Below, piece by piece: positions 25,216 through 38,022 of a stretch of DNA of 64,000 bases. Origin of the DNA: Eutypa lata (Eukaryota > Ascomycota > Sordariomycetes > Xylariales > Diatrypaceae); NCBI GenBank assembly GCA_022661535.1, contig JAKULF010000009.1:1116001-1180000 (forward strand), read 5' to 3'. The notes under the pieces were generated by a model. The model saw nothing but the letters and a program-made list of their open reading frames with translations. It was not told the DNA's origin and ran no database searches. How positions within the stretch are numbered: the stretch's first letter is position 1; each line of letters opens with the position of its first letter. A program made the translations under genes and the position numbers.

Positions 25216-26034
25216 GGAAGTACGCGAGGTGCTACAGGAGATACGTGGGTAGGGTGCGGCGGCGTATATATATGTTTTCTTTTCTTTTTCTTTTGTCTGG
25301 TGGGAGGTTAAAGCTTTCTGGGCATGCGATTTTTTATTATCCTCCTTGTTCTCCCTCGCCAGCTATAGTCATATTGTTGTCGTCTTTCTTCGTAATAATG
25401 ATGGTGATAGCCACCTCATCAGAATGTTTTGGAATGTCTTTACGAATTGACCGCATAACTTCAAATATCAACAGTTTCTGTATTTCAGCTCCAAATCACC
25501 AGCTACAGCTCAGTTCACCATCTGATACGAGCCATTGGAAGGACAATGGTTACTGATAGTTATTGAATAGTAGGTAGTTGTTCCAACCGTAAGTATTAGC
25601 AGCTGAAACCTAAGATGGCCAGTAGTCTCAGTCTAGAGTTTTTGCGTTATCACTAGGTAGGCCACTGTGTCTCCATGGTTAATACAACAACAGTATCTTT
25701 CCTTCTTGTAGACTCCCTGTAACAGTCGTTCAGACTTGCAGGACAGGTTTATTTATTAGGTTCACGGCCAACGCTGTAACTGGACATTTATGTCTCCACC
25801 GTCGGTACTGCTATTATTTAACCTAACGACATGAATTTAAACATATTCTCTTACATAGCTTGGTTAGCAAAAAGAAAAGTTGTCTACCTAATCCAACCAA
25901 CCAATGCCTTATCAAAACAACGTGGGATTGAGAATATCAATTGATAGTAGTTCGATCCAACCATCAAGCTTAAGAGACTAGCGCGATAGTCTACTTATGA
26001 CTCTCTTACCAAGTTTCCGCCTCATTCCTCTTCC
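25216..26034. other. Intergenic, no gene recognised
   Basis: AT-rich stretch downstream of the permease gene (minus strand). No conserved product seen. Confidence 0.5.
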
Positions 26035-27974
26035 TCAAAGAGGATATATGAACTTAAGGTTTTCGCGGTCCGTTCGGTCCAGGTCGTCGTCGTCGATCAT
26101 GATAGTCTGACTACCAGCGTCGAGGACTTCATTTTCCTCGTCGCTGCCTCCACTCTGCTCTAGCAATACCATCCGTCGGTCGTTCTCGCGCTTGAGGTAG
26201 AAGCGGATCACAAGACACAAGCCCGGCGATATGAACCAGAAAGCCGTCATGAATGCCCAGGGCATCGTGTAGCGTGGCTTATACTGAGGCTGCCAAAACC
26301 TAGTTATGACTCATGGTAAGTTTCTGGGGGGTTGGGGGTTATTTAATAGTGTCATCTCTAGAACTCACTCCGGTGATATCATATTTGCGGCGGCGGCGGC
26401 AACAACACACGAGGCCAACACGAATAGCTTCTTCGTATATCCGGTCGTTGTTGTGCCTGCCCAAGAAAGACCCAGGAGGTATGAAGGTTTAAACGTTGAT
26501 ATTTGAGTTCCAATAACGAGAGCGACCTTGTTATCCCAAGGGGAGGCAAGCTAGAGAATTACCAATCGTCAGTTATAGGAAGCAAGCAACACAGATTTTG
26601 TACATACCTCCATGATTCCCCCAACAAAGCATGGGATATAGGAGATAGCGCATGTATAGCCAGTTCCAAGCCTAGTACTATATAACATCCACGCAGACAG
26701 AAGAATGAATAAAGTGCCGATAAGGGGTTTGGCAATGTTGAAGAGGGCGCTCTGTGCCGCTGTAAACCCGAATCCAACGATGATAAGAGGCAATTGTTGC
26801 GACGTGTTGTTCGGAAGCTCGTTGAAAAACATGTGGAAACTGAGGCACTCCGTAAGCGATGATCCATAGTGACAAGACACCTGCCGACTTACATGAAGAG
26901 CCAACTTTTCGGATCAGTAAAACATTCCTTCACTTGAGACACCTTGAAGGACGTGTTGGAGATTCCAGCGTGGGTGCTGCGGATCATGCGAATCGTGTGG
27001 ACCTTCTCCTCGACGCTTAACCACTTTGCTTCTACCGGGGAGTTCGGCAGGTAGATGACAAGCGGAATGAACACGATAAATGTCAGGACGACACAAATGA
27101 TGTGGAGCCATTTCCATGATGAGAGACCGCCAATGAGATGGCCATCGTCTAAGATGAGCTTGTAGGCAACCATCGTTAGAAGGACGTTGGCCAAACTTCC
27201 CGACGCCCACCACAATAACTGTACCCAAGGACTCTTCTTAGGAGGAAAGAAGGCTTGGTGTATAACGGTCGTGCTCGGGACTATTTGCGATTCGGCCTAT
27301 TGGACTAGATGTGAGCAGTAGCCGTCAATGGATGAGGTGGGTGTAAATAATGAAAATAAACCGACCATTCCCAAGACAAATCGCAGACCCATCAGTTGCC
27401 GACCCGTCTTCACAAGTGGGTGCATCCCGAGCAGGAAGGCCCACAAGAAGAGAGAGCCCGCGATAAAGTGCTTCTGGCCGATCTTCTGCGAGATCCAAGC
27501 ACCAGGCCAGAGAGCAATAAGGTAGCCCACATAGAACATCACGAACAGGTCGTTGTACTCCTTCTTGGTCATGTTGACATCCTCGAAGATCCCCATCGTG
27601 CTAGCCTGAGACAGCGTAGACTTGTCAAGGTGGATGAGAAAGGCAATCCACCAGGTCTGGCTCAGGAGACACCAGAAGTTCTTGCGAACAAGTCTGGACT
27701 CGGCCTCAGGAGTCAGGGGTCCTACTTTGTTCTTGTTTAGGTTGTAAAAGACGGTTGAATCGTCGACATCGTTTAAACCGACGTGTTTCAGATTGTTCGC
27801 AACCCGGCCAATGGTGCCAGAAGACTTCTCCATAGGCTTCTTTTCGGTATCTGTTATTTCCTCGTTGTTTAAGAGCCGCGGAGGAGCCCGGGAAGGTGTT
27901 TCTTCGAGACCGTGTTTCTCCGTAGACATTATGTTCATTAACGTAGATTCGCTTTGAATGGTATTGGAGCACAA
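26035..27974 (-). CDS. MFS permease, allantoate/anion:cation symporter (Dal5-like) family, about five exons
   Basis: A 12-helix plasma-membrane carrier of the ACS family, which takes up allantoate, vitamins or organic acids. Exon 1 has a long polar N-terminus, then the family start of helix 1 (LLSQTWWIAFLIHLDKSTLSQAS), the helix 2-3 loop PGAWISQKIGQKHFIAG and RQLMGLRFVLGM. Exon 2 begins ESQIVPSTTVIHQAFFPPKK, whose SxIVPS resembles the family's helix-4 start. A later exon has LPLIIVGFGFTAAQSALFNIAKP, another SYLLGLSWAGTTTTGYTKK, and the last exon FWFISPGLCLVIRFYLKRENDRR before an acidic tail. Introns have GTCGGT, GTAAGT and GTATGT donors. Starts at 27974, 27938 or 27929 are all possible; the last (MSTEKHGLEE) looks most usual. 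Substrate not determined. Confidence 0.85.
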
Positions 27975-29554
27975 ATAAATCTTAAGAGTTTCACAGTATC
28001 ATGGAGTTAAACTATATCTTCGTTTCGATGCTTTCAATGGTCACATACTCTACAATGTCTTAAGTATATATTTGTTGATTACAGTAGTGGCGCAGAGGAC
28101 ATCAAGGTCCACGAGGGCTAATTGCAATCGGGAAACCTCTGCGGTGGTTTCAAGGGATATTAATCAAGTCCAAGGTAGGGGATACGAACAAGTTATCTGC
28201 ACTGCAACTCCCCGCCCCGGACCGACTCAGAATAACATATCAGATCGAGCGAAGAAACCGGTGTGCTGCACATACTTCACCAGATCGGCCTTGGCGGTTG
28301 CGCAGAGCGGATAGGCCGACCTATTACTTACATATGCCCGATGATCTACATTCAGCTACCATCTAACATATAACGTATAGTAACTCAGCTTCGAGCCATA
28401 GATAGCTGATGTCTCGGTACACTTGTAACTTTAGCAGTACGTGGACCCGATTGGGTTGTAAGGAGACGATTTCTTAAAGGAGAAGGTTGGGTGATGCTTG
28501 CTGAGACAATCGTAGAAACATTGTTCTATGAATAAACTCGGTTTAAGAACTCATAGTTTGGTTATATTAGTCCTACAGGAATCAGGAACTGTACCGTGAG
28601 AGTTTCCATTCCGGGTTCCTCAAATAAGGGTCAAAATAGCGAGGTACTTAACTAATTCGTGTGTCCGAGACTCAAGGTTCCATCTCATTCTTCGGGATAT
28701 CAACGGCGGAATTGTTGCTTCCTTGACAATATACTAGAAGAGGAAGCTCATCCGAAGGCCGGGAGCAAGGGCTATTCAATAGGAAGCCCTATCTCGCCTA
28801 AATCGAGCTGCATTGGAATGCGGACCATGATGGCCAACGGAAGTGACCAACAAGGTTCTCAATGTAGGTCCTTCCGCATACCCGTCAATTCTTGTGCAAG
28901 GCTTGTATAATGCTTGTATAATGCTTGTATAATGCTTATTTTTTAAATATACGTGTTTTTATTAGGTCAGTTTCTAACGGACAATGCTTGTATCAATGGT
29001 TACAAAAGTAGCTAATGGGTTGTAAATTGGGTATTTCACTTAGGTACCGAAGACAAGATCTGCAGGCTGCGCCGATAGGATGGAATTTTCATTGACTGCA
29101 ACCCAGTTGTCTTGGGCGCCCGTAGACTATCTCACCAGTGTTCTCTAAGTAACCCATAGCTGACCTACACCGTAATATCCCATTCGAATTTCAGAAGCCA
29201 GGCTTTGGGACTTCTCGCATAATTGAACAGTTATCTATACTTCAGATCGAGTGAATACGACTAATCCATCGAGAAATATTATTTATTGATAAACGAGACC
29301 ATGGTGATGTCGTAGGCAGCTTCTCTCCTAATTTCAAGATTCTAATGACTATTAGTCAATCTCCTCAAGTCAATTGGGCAGTCACCATGTTCAGTTCTCG
29401 GTTGGACGTTGGTAATAGGGTTTTAAATACTACACAGTCTCTAAGGCATGAATGGTAACCTGTCGTAGAAACTACCAGATTCAGCTCTCAAAATATGTGG
29501 AATTAAACAAAAGTCCGACTCCAAGAAGAGCAGACAAATATTGCCAAGTTTTGT
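27975..29554. other. Intergenic, contains an 11-bp tandem repeat
   Basis: No gene recognised. About four tandem copies of GCTTGTATAAT lie at 28900-28937, with a related partial copy at 28985-28994. The remainder is unremarkable AT-rich DNA. Confidence 0.5.
28900..28937. repeat. Tandem repeat, 11-bp unit GCTTGTATAAT
   Basis: Three full copies and a partial fourth are seen head to tail, and a degenerate copy follows 50 bp downstream. It is too short for a recognised satellite; probably replication slippage. Confidence 0.7.
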
Positions 29555-31410
29555 CTACGCCATTTTCACTCCAATGTTTCGAAGTCCACCAGGACCCTCC
29601 TCGAGCCCGTTACCCCTCGGAAGGTCCTCTCGCCAGCGCCAGTGTTGACGCATATACGAGGTACTTTCATCACCGTGTAATAGAATGTCTGCAGCATGCT
29701 AGACAATGCAAATTCATATTAGTCATTGCCGATTTGACATTTAATAGTAATGGGGTGGTTTACCTCGCCGAGAACAGGTAGGAATTTGGCACCATGACCG
29801 CTCCCGCCGGTACACACAAAAACAGACTTGTCGGAGTACGTCGGCACATAGTCAACCTATAACAATAGTAGTCTTAGCATAATGTACTCGAAACGTAGTC
29901 ACTTGACCGTAGAGTAGGGCTTACCACGAAGGAGTTATCTAGTGAGTCAGTATACCAGCACAGTTTTGTCGAGTAGAATGGGGCATCTTTGAACTCCGGG
30001 AGAAAAATTGATACAAAGTTTCTGATGGCATCTAGAGCTGGCTGTGGTACAGATGAAGATTCTTTAGATGGAAGAGGAACGGACCATTGGCCGCGTTGTG
30101 TGAAAGGGACGTTTTTAGGAGCTGGTTGGAAGTTCGTGAACTATAATCATTAGTTTCAGCTTAGGTTCATTGGTAACAAGTGCCATATTATGTCACCTTT
30201 ATTCCTCGATAACCGATTTTGATCAGTCCATCGTCAGTCCTAGGGAACACATATACGCTGCCGATATCTTTGCCGTCACTGTTGCGCTTTGCGCTCTTCC
30301 ACGTCATGACGGGAAATCGCGCTGGCGAGTACTTTCCCCACAACTCAGTATTATCCTTGTCGACCTTGAAAGTCACTACACTACCACCCGATGATTCTAG
30401 ATGATAGGATAGTTCCGGGAGAAGTTGAGTTGAGAAAGATCCAGCTATGGTGTGCACATTAGAGACGACACTTTATAGGAATGGGAATAAGGACATTACT
30501 GACCAGCGATAACAACCACGTCGGCTTTATGAACAACTCCATCTTTAGTCTTCAGACCAATCGCCCGTTTCCGGTTCGATTCCGGAATGCTTTCCTCAAC
30601 GAGTGAGTCAAACTTGCCTTCTTCGGGGCCAAATCGAAACTTGACCCCCTGAACATCAGCAACCCTGTAGAAGTAGAGACAGGCGCTGCTGGACTTTGTA
30701 TATCCAGCGAGCGAGTCCAAGACCGCCTCGAAAGTCTTAGGCGGATTCTCGTCGGGGATGTTGAACTCGAGCAATTTCGAGTCCAGCCCCCGTTTGCGAG
30801 CACGCTCTCGATCCTTGGGGTCGCTCTTGACAAATTGTGTATCGCGCAAACCCTCCCGTTCCATATTCGCAAGAGTCTCCTTCTCAAGAGCTCCGAGTTT
30901 CTCCGTTGGCTGTATACGGAGCATATCGCATGGCATGAAAAGTTTGCCTTCTTCTATCCCATCTCGCGCACGCTCTACATCGTGCTTTATCCAGGCTTGG
31001 CGGCTCTCCATCGCGAGCCGCTGGTAGTGCAGTTTGGTTCCGTATGATACCCGGAACTGAATATTACGCACTAGTCAGTCAAAATCAAGTGTCATGTCTA
31101 TAGTAGGCGTACAATCTTGTTGTGATCGACCGATGCAGCTTGCACCTGGTCGTCAGCTCCGGGTTGATATTCCGTCCTGTTATATCTGTGCTGGTCGAAC
31201 ACAGTAACATCGTGTTCTAGGCAAATGAAATTAGTTAATAGCTAAAATACAACCATATAATCCCCTGCGACTTACTAGATAAACTCAGGGCAACTGCTAG
31301 TGAAAGACCGAAGACGCCAGCTTCGTCATACCCAGGTTAGAGATAATCCTATCAAGTGGGGTGGTGGCTCGCATACCTCCGACTATAGCTATCGACTTAG
31401 GCTCGCCCAT
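29555..31410 (-). CDS. FAD-dependent oxidoreductase (fructosyl-amine / sarcosine oxidase-like), multi-exon
   Basis: A DAO-family flavoenzyme that oxidises secondary amines such as glycated amino acids, releasing H2O2; the exact substrate is unknown. The start at 31410 gives [12 protein letters not shown]. The first intron falls inside the dinucleotide motif, completed in exon 2 as [15 protein letters not shown] (together GGAGVFG). Exon 3 gives [20 protein letters not shown], then the large central exon (31071-30496 region) ends in the motif [10 protein letters not shown]. Later exons carry [26 protein letters not shown] and [20 protein letters not shown], the region that anchors FAD covalently in relatives. 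The last exon ends [20 protein letters not shown] with a stop at 29555. No peroxisomal -SKL is seen at the C-terminus, which differs from many fungal relatives. Confidence 0.82.
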
Positions 31411-32491
31411 TTTGATGTCTGATAGATATATGAGTTCAATGTGAGATAATTTTCAGAACAACTTATCCGTATTTATCTTGACCAGCGAACATTTCTCAGC
31501 CACTTTCTTTCGTATGCACCTTGATGAGCAGATTCAAATTCCCACTTATACTTGGCACGGATATGCCACAATCCTGATTCGCCAGGAGCCTGGTTGTATT
31601 GCGGCCGCGCCCTTCAATTACCCTGATGACCGGGTTCTGCTCCCGTTGTAAGCGCCCGTACCGACCCCTCTGTCAGAGAGAATCAGGTACCTATGTATGT
31701 GGGGCCTGGTCCATTGTCCCCTTCATCCAGAAAGTACATGGATGTCTAATTTAAATAAATAAAAACGCCTTCAGAGAAGCTTTTCATAGAACCGGCATTT
31801 CTATATCTACATGTTCTAGGTCTACATTAGGATCTTTCAATATTTTCTATTTTCTATGTAGACATCCAACCTAAAGACTATGCATGTACTTCCTGATACG
31901 CCCCACACCCAAAATCTGGATAGATTATGTTCATATTTACAGTACATCTATTTGTCAGCAAATGGGTACTGGTCACCTTAGGGACTCGATAGGGCTCCAG
32001 GGCTATGTATTGTATAGAAATAGGCTTTGTACAACCCTTTATAACCTAGTCTCCTACATATTCAAGACTTACAGACCAGACATTATAGACCAGAGATAGT
32101 AATCCAACATTATTGCCTGCAGAATTTGGCATCTTTAAAATACCGCCTTTCAAACTTCAAGTGAGACTAGATGATGAACCTTGGCGGCAGCAGCAGCTGG
32201 ATGGTGTAGGATTTTGAGGCGGCCGACAGAATTATACAGCCCAGAAAAACACAGCACGAATAGGACGGCTCAAGATTAAAACCTTCCCAGTTCAGCTGCG
32301 CCTAGGCGTTAAAGACTGGAAATAAGATTTCTAAATCCGACGGCAACCTGGTTTGTGATCAACATTGCAGCATCAGCTTGGGGATCTATGGAAGGTCCTC
32401 ATGAATATAAAAGCCGTAGATTCGACTATCCCAGGTTGTCTTACACACTCAATCTCGTCATTCTAAACAGCTTCATCACTAGAAAGATATC
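31411..32491. other. Divergent intergenic region
   Basis: Separates the starts of the flavoprotein oxidase and the aldo/keto reductase. Apart from the TATA box near 32406 I see no defined site. Confidence 0.5.
32406..32413 (+). promoter_or_regulatory. TATA box of the aldo/keto reductase gene
   Basis: TATAAAAG lies 86 bp upstream of the ATG, a usual distance for a fungal core promoter. Pyrimidine- and CA-rich sequence with TCATCACT follows, as expected around a transcription start. Confidence 0.5.
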
Positions 32492-33633
32492 ATGGCTCCA
32501 CAAATCCCCGCCCGTCAGCTTGGCCGAGACGGCCCCAAAATTCCCGCCGTGGGCTTCGGCCTGATGGGTCTTAGCATCGGCTATGGCGCCGTAGAGTACG
32601 TCATTGGTCACTTTCCAAGACGTTTGTGCAGGAAACTAATCCAGTCTTTTATTTGCTAGCTCCGACGAGGAACGCCTCAAGGTTCTCGATCGAGCCTGGG
32701 AGCTCGGGTGCACCAATTGGGACACTGCCGATGCATACGGTGATAACGAGGACATCATCGGGAAATGGTTCAAGCTCCACCCCGAACGCCGCGCCGACAT
32801 CTTCCTCGCCACCAAGTTCGGCCTCAAGCAGAACGCTGAGGGTGGTATCGGGGTCGACTCCTCCCCTGAGTATTGCCGACAAAGCGTTGAGCGCAGTTTG
32901 AAGCGCCTCGGGGTACAGCAGATTGATCTTTACTACATCCATCGCGCTGACCCGACAATCCCCATCGAAAAGCCGGTCGAGGTACTGAAAGAATTTGTGA
33001 GGTAAGCGGTCACCAAGTTTTTTGGAGGATACAATGATCTTACTCTGCTTTAGGGATGGGAAAATCAAGTATCTCGGCCTTTCAGAGGTTTCCTCTAGCA
33101 CACTTCGCCGCGCTCATGCTATTCATCCCATCCATGCCGTTCAGGTTGAATATAACCCCTGGACCCTCGACATCGAGGGTCCGTCGGGCACCTATCTCCT
33201 CGATACCTGCAAGGAGTTAGGTGTCTCCGTCTTCGCCTACTCGCCACTCGGCCGAGGCATCATGACGGGACGCTTCCGCTCCGCCGCCGACTTTGAGGCG
33301 GACGACTCCCGTAAGCTCCTGGCCCGCTTCCAGGGCGAGAACTTCCAGAAGAACCTCGAGCTGGTAGATAAGTTTTCCGAAGTGGCCAAGCGCAAGGGGT
33401 GCAGTCCCAGCCAACTGGTCTTAGCATGGCTCGTGGCCCAGAGCAACAACGTATTCGTGATCCCCGGCACGAAGAAGATACCCTATCTGGAGCAGAACTT
33501 CAGCGCGTCTGAAGTGGTCATCTCCAAAGACGAAGAGAAAGAGCTGAGGAAACTGGTATCCGAGGCCGGGGTTAGTGGAGACCGTTCTGCTATGTTTGGC
33601 AACTATGTGGATACTGCTCCTCTTGGTGGGTGA
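32492..33633 (+). CDS. Aldo/keto reductase, three exons
   Basis: A cytosolic NADPH-dependent (beta/alpha)8-barrel oxidoreductase. Exons 32492-32595, 32660-33001 and 33054-33633 encode 341 residues; all junctions are GT..AG and in phase. The catalytic tetrad is complete: Asp and Tyr in [13 protein letters not shown], Lys in FLATKFGL, His in LYYIHRADP. The phosphate-binding C-terminal part has [15 protein letters not shown] and [16 protein letters not shown]. Similarity is to the yeast Yakc/pyridoxal-reductase-like branch (AKR8/AKR13 type), judged from the motif wording. Natural substrate unknown. Confidence 0.9.
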
Positions 33634-34179
33634 TGGTAAAGGAGATAGCTGGGCTTCGGCGTCAGAAGGAGTGTTCTGTCTAACGAACTGCAATGGAGAC
33701 AAGTTGTGTTTTCTATATTTCTTTTTCTCTCCGTCTTTTCTTTTTCTTTCCCTTTTTCTTTTCTTTTTTTCTTTCCTTTTGGAGGGAGGCGGTGGAGGGA
33801 GACCAAGAAGGGACGGCGGATTGCAATAGCTTTCTCTACACACTCTCTAAGAGCACTAGGCCCCATAATGTCGATTTGGACGGTAGTATATAAATAGAAG
33901 CGACAATGAAATATTCCACGATCTTATATTGAACCCTATCTAGTAGACATCCGCCTCCAACCAGAGCACAGCCAAAATTGGAGAATAGCGAACGAAACTC
34001 AGAAAACTATAGCTGATATGATTCATGGAGCTCAGAAAGAAGAAAAAAGAAAGAAAAGGCACACTCATGGTCCACAGTTGGTGGTAATCAAGCTAGAAGA
34101 ACGAAACAAGATCCAACCATGTCATACCTTACAACCCATTTCCACTCAACAGGCTTTAAGCAAGCCCCGCATCTAGCAT
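33634..34179. other. Intergenic with a long polypyrimidine tract
   Basis: Convergent 3' flanks of the reductase and the secreted barrel protein. The segment 33716-33780 is almost pure C/T. No gene seen. Confidence 0.55.
33716..33780 (+). repeat. Polypyrimidine (CT-rich) tract
   Basis: About 65 bases, nearly all T or C, just after the reductase stop codon. It may sit in the 3' UTR or be a slippage product; no function is claimed. Confidence 0.7.
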
Positions 34180-34647
34180 CTACACCCACTTCCAGTTCAT
34201 CTTGACGCGACCAGCACTCTTCTTCGCGAGCTTCTTGAACACCTTGACGGGAACATCGAGGTCGTTCTTCTTGCACGCCTCGCAGCGGTCCTGGACCCTG
34301 ACGACAACGGATTTTCCGTTGCGGTTGATCTTGATCTTCCGGCCGCACAGGGGGTTGTTGTTCGGGTTGCCGTTGGGCGTCTTCGGGTCGAAGATCACGT
34401 GCGAGATTGCCACGATGGCGTCGTTCTCGCCGTTGACCTTGCCACATGCCCCGAGGCCCGGCTTGTAATAGGTGAGGTCACCGTGTCGTGCCGCCGCCAT
34501 CATGGTTAAGTCGCCGTCTACATCGGTAGAGTTCGATGGCACGTCGAGATCATCAAGGAACTCGATCGAGTCTGCTTCGAAGGGGATCGCGGAAACGGTG
34601 ACGCAGGCCACGGCCATGGCGGTAACGAGCTTGGTGAAAGAGACCAT
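34180..34647 (-). CDS. Small secreted RlpA-like double-psi beta-barrel protein
   Basis: An intronless 155-residue protein with a signal peptide (about residues 1-20, ending VSA-IPF) and an acidic propeptide-like stretch. Residues ~55-155 form an RlpA-like/expansin-type double-psi beta-barrel: GDLTYYKPGLGACG, then NDAIVAISHVIFD, NPLCGRKIKI, and VRVQDRCEACKKNDLDVPVKVF ending in WKWV. The barrel Asp in DRC and the Cys pairs are kept. Such proteins are extracellular, often stress- or plant-induced, and are sometimes effectors. It lies alone in gene-poor DNA. Confidence 0.85.
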   Translation of the reverse strand: MVSFTKLVTAMAVACVTVSAIPFEADSIEFLDDLDVPSNSTDVDGDLTMMAAARHGDLTYYKPGLGACGKVNGENDAIVAISHVIFDPKTPNGNPNNNPLCGRKIKINRNGKSVVVRVQDRCEACKKNDLDVPVKVFKKLAKKSAGRVKMNWKWV

Positions 34648-37044
34648 TTTGTTGGAGGGAGAGGGGGTGACAGCGATATTTATGCGGAATAGACTTTATG
34701 AATGCTAAGCTTGAAATTATGTATGAGCGCAGAGATGTTTGAATATTCAAGTATGCCTTGTTCTCTAAATCAATATCGAGTTGGGGAGACTATGCAGCAT
34801 TTTATATTCCCTTGTCTTCCAGTCTTTCCGTGTTCTTACCTCATAGCTGCCTTCCAGAGTCTTGCTAGTTCACCCAAAGACCCGTCGTTTGAGATTCAAC
34901 CTACTACTTCCATTTCCCAGAGCAGTGTCCCAGAGCAGCGCGCCTTCGATGGTCAGTGATCCTAGTGGCTTCACTGTCATCATAAGCAAAGTTCGATTCA
35001 GATGAACAGCAGCTTCCAACTCGGGAAATTGAAAATCTATTGGGAACTGTCCACCTATCATTCCCCTGTTGATTTTAGCGATGCCTCCTGATCAATGATC
35101 ATTAATCACGCCGGCGAATGTAGTATGCTGTAAGTCCGGATGTACTCAGTATGGCTGAGATATCCTTTCCTTGTTATCTGTTCCAAATTACTTAACTATT
35201 TAGGGCTTAGATCAGAATTCATTGCCTCCAGGATGGTGACTTAGCCTCGATGTGCAGATCCCACACGTGGTGATTACAATCTTTCTCAGGTACAAACGAC
35301 TCTCTAAGGATCGAGATGCGAATAAGCCAACAATGTTCAAGCTTTATTTGTGGGGGCGATATGGGTAATCGCGGAAGGAAGGGAAATGTTCAGCCCTACC
35401 AACTACTTATACCCCATGATCTTCACTTCATCTCGCTAAGACTTGCTGCATCTCGGGTTCTAGACTCATATTATTGCAAGGGTGCCAATTCCCAAAGCGG
35501 AAACACCTTTCGCTACAACAGCACAGCATAAGAGCAAAGATACTTGTAATGACTGGACAATAAACAACACTTAACATTACTATCATATATAAGCTAAGGT
35601 GTTTAGTACTCTAAGATGCCTTATTCACCCATCCGTGGCAGAATATCGCTTAATCTATAACCTGGAGTGCAAAGTGCCATGATTATCAGCAGATAACACC
35701 CGCGTACAGTTGGTTCCAAGGTCATTCGAATCGGTATGTTTCCTGTAGTACGAAGTGGAGATGTTTCAGAAGATAAAAGACAAGAGACATCCTTTACCGG
35801 TCTCGCTGCGCCTCCGGCAAGGCATATTCAATATATCTGACTAATCTTGCTCTTATCTAGAGTGTCTTAGTTCCACGTAAAAAGTTTGTACCTGCGTTCT
35901 ACGACACTGTGTTTCTTATAAGATCATATAATCTCTATATCTTACTAAGATTTATAAGCTTAATACACAATCGAGCACCAATTACCTCCAGAAGCCCAGA
36001 TCTGGGGTGTTGTGCTTCCAGGGAGGCTATGCAGCCTATAGGTCTGAGTAATATTGACCTTGTGTAACCGTGCTCCAATTCTTTTGAAGATGCCCATGCA
36101 CATATCCAATCCCGATGGAATTTCATAATCTTAGGCAATTCAACTTTCTCGATAGTGCTGAAGCTTTACCTAGTGAAACCAAGTCACCATATATAAATCA
36201 TCAGTTATATGGATGGCTCTCTCTAGTGTTTATATCAGCTTCACACCATCATTTAATCATCAGAATCAAAATGATTATAACAATAGTTATTAGCGATCTA
36301 AGGAATGATAGGAACGTATCTAACCCTTTAGCGAGGCAGTGCCCTTTGGGGAGGAATTGATGGATCCTGGCCATGCTGTCAATAGCGACTTGGATTACAT
36401 ATCCTAGAAGGGTTATCTAGCTGCTTTAGATTGCATTAAGGACTTGTAAATCTCTCAAACTTCCTTTCCTAGTTCCACGTCGGATAACTTACTACCCATG
36501 ATCCATGGGTTGATATTACGTTGAACTCAGGGGAGTACGCCTTACGAGCAATGCATTAGAAAATTTGCTTTTGATAAGCTTGTATAGTATCGCATTGTAA
36601 TCACGTTAAGCCCTTCTCGGCGAGTCATTACGGTCATAATAATAGCAATGATATAATCATCTCACAGTTACTGCCACATCCTGTGTGACCCCTTGAGAAT
36701 TCAACGTCGAAGCTCATGTTCTAGCCCTTATGTGAAATTAGCCATCATTTAGTACTCGCGAACGACTCAAGCCTCTCTATCTAGTAGCCTAGCTAGGAAA
36801 TCGTTAACAGATTTTCAACAAACCGCTATTGGGATCAGAGTCGGCATTGAAATCCTGATGCTTCCTACTTTATTAGGCCATGCCACCCAGCTCAACTATT
36901 TAAAGGGGCAAGCAACCCATCTCATCAAGACAAAATTGTTCTGTACCACGATCACAAATACTCATGACAGCTTACTTCTGGTAAAATATTCCCTCACATC
37001 TACTGTTTCAGCTTTTCTTTACTATCTGTCAACGAACTTCTGAG
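34648..37044. other. Intergenic, no gene recognised
   Basis: A 2.4-kb AT-rich gene desert between two secreted-protein genes. No family features in any frame; the base composition hints at weak RIP or long-decayed sequence. Confidence 0.5.
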
Positions 37045-38022
37045 ATGCTCCTCGAATCCGGCATCGTCCTGTCCTCTTTCGTGGCTATTGTTGCAGGAAC
37101 AGCTTTGCCCAATTACAGGCGACATGGCACTACCACAACCGACCTCACAGATTCAAGCTACGATGTAGTGGATATTTACTCTCTTCATCTAGTCGCGGAC
37201 AGATCTGATGTTGATACCGACGATTTGGAAGATAATGAAGACACCCCCGATGTTGACCCAGAGCTCGACCTTCCCTCTCCGGACATTGACGCCATCATGT
37301 CCGTTGATGATTCCGAGTTTGCCAATTATACGTACGAAACTGGCGGCTTAGTCCGTTCGGACGTTGGGCTCTCGAACTCCACTCGAGAGGTATCTGCACA
37401 GGACGTCCCCTGGACCTGTCGCAAGAAGGCACACAAGACCAACGGCGACAAAGTCAAGGGCCGCGGCCTTAAGATCACCAACGGCGACAGCGTCAAGCGC
37501 GGGTTCTACATCTACCAGAACAGCTGCGACGCCGTCCCCTACAAGTACATCTGGATCCCGGCCGGGAAGACGCGCTTCGTCCAGCTGCCCAAGATGTTCG
37601 AAGGTCGCATAGTCCGCGGCAGCAACAAGTGGAATCTACACGGTACACCGCGGCTCCTGGGGAGCTGGCTCGAGTTCAGCTTTGATGAGCACAACGTGAT
37701 CTGGGGTGATGTCTCTCTAATTCGGGGAACGGACGGTGCTATTGCGGTATGGTCCACAGACGCTCAGAAGCGGAGACACAAAGGCTTCAGGAACTGGATC
37801 CTCGACGGTGCTCCCAAGAAGGCGTACACTAAGAAGCCATCTGGTGCTAAGGTGATCCGACCCACCGAGGGAAAGAATGCTGTGATCAACAAGGTTGCCC
37901 GTGACTATATTATGAGGAAAGTTGGTGCGAAGAAGGTCTACGTTGATGACAGCCACGCCAAGCCCGTTATCAATTCTCAGAATGGTCGGTTCGGTGTTTG
38001 GTTTGGCAGGGGCAGGATTTAA
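37045..38022 (+). CDS. Secreted protein of unknown function
   Basis: An intronless 325-residue protein with a signal peptide (residues 1-20, LSSFVAIVAGTALP). An acidic, Asp-rich low-complexity segment follows (about 45-95), then a basic cysteine-containing C-terminal domain from about residue 120. That domain has GFYIYQNSCDAVPYKYIWIP, a tryptophan-rich WNLHGTPRLLGSWLEFSFD and VIWGDVSLIRGTDGAIAVWS; the last is reminiscent of thaumatin-like folds, but I do not claim the family. The layout (signal, acidic pro-region, basic domain) suggests proteolytic maturation. It sits on the edge of the RIPped block. Confidence 0.72.
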   Translation: MLLESGIVLSSFVAIVAGTALPNYRRHGTTTTDLTDSSYDVVDIYSLHLVADRSDVDTDDLEDNEDTPDVDPELDLPSPDIDAIMSVDDSEFANYTYETGGLVRSDVGLSNSTREVSAQDVPWTCRKKAHKTNGDKVKGRGLKITNGDSVKRGFYIYQNSCDAVPYKYIWIPAGKTRFVQLPKMFEGRIVRGSNKWNLHGTPRLLGSWLEFSFDEHNVIWGDVSLIRGTDGAIAVWSTDAQKRRHKGFRNWILDGAPKKAYTKKPSGAKVIRPTEGKNAVINKVARDYIMRKVGAKKVYVDDSHAKPVINSQNGRFGVWFGRGRI

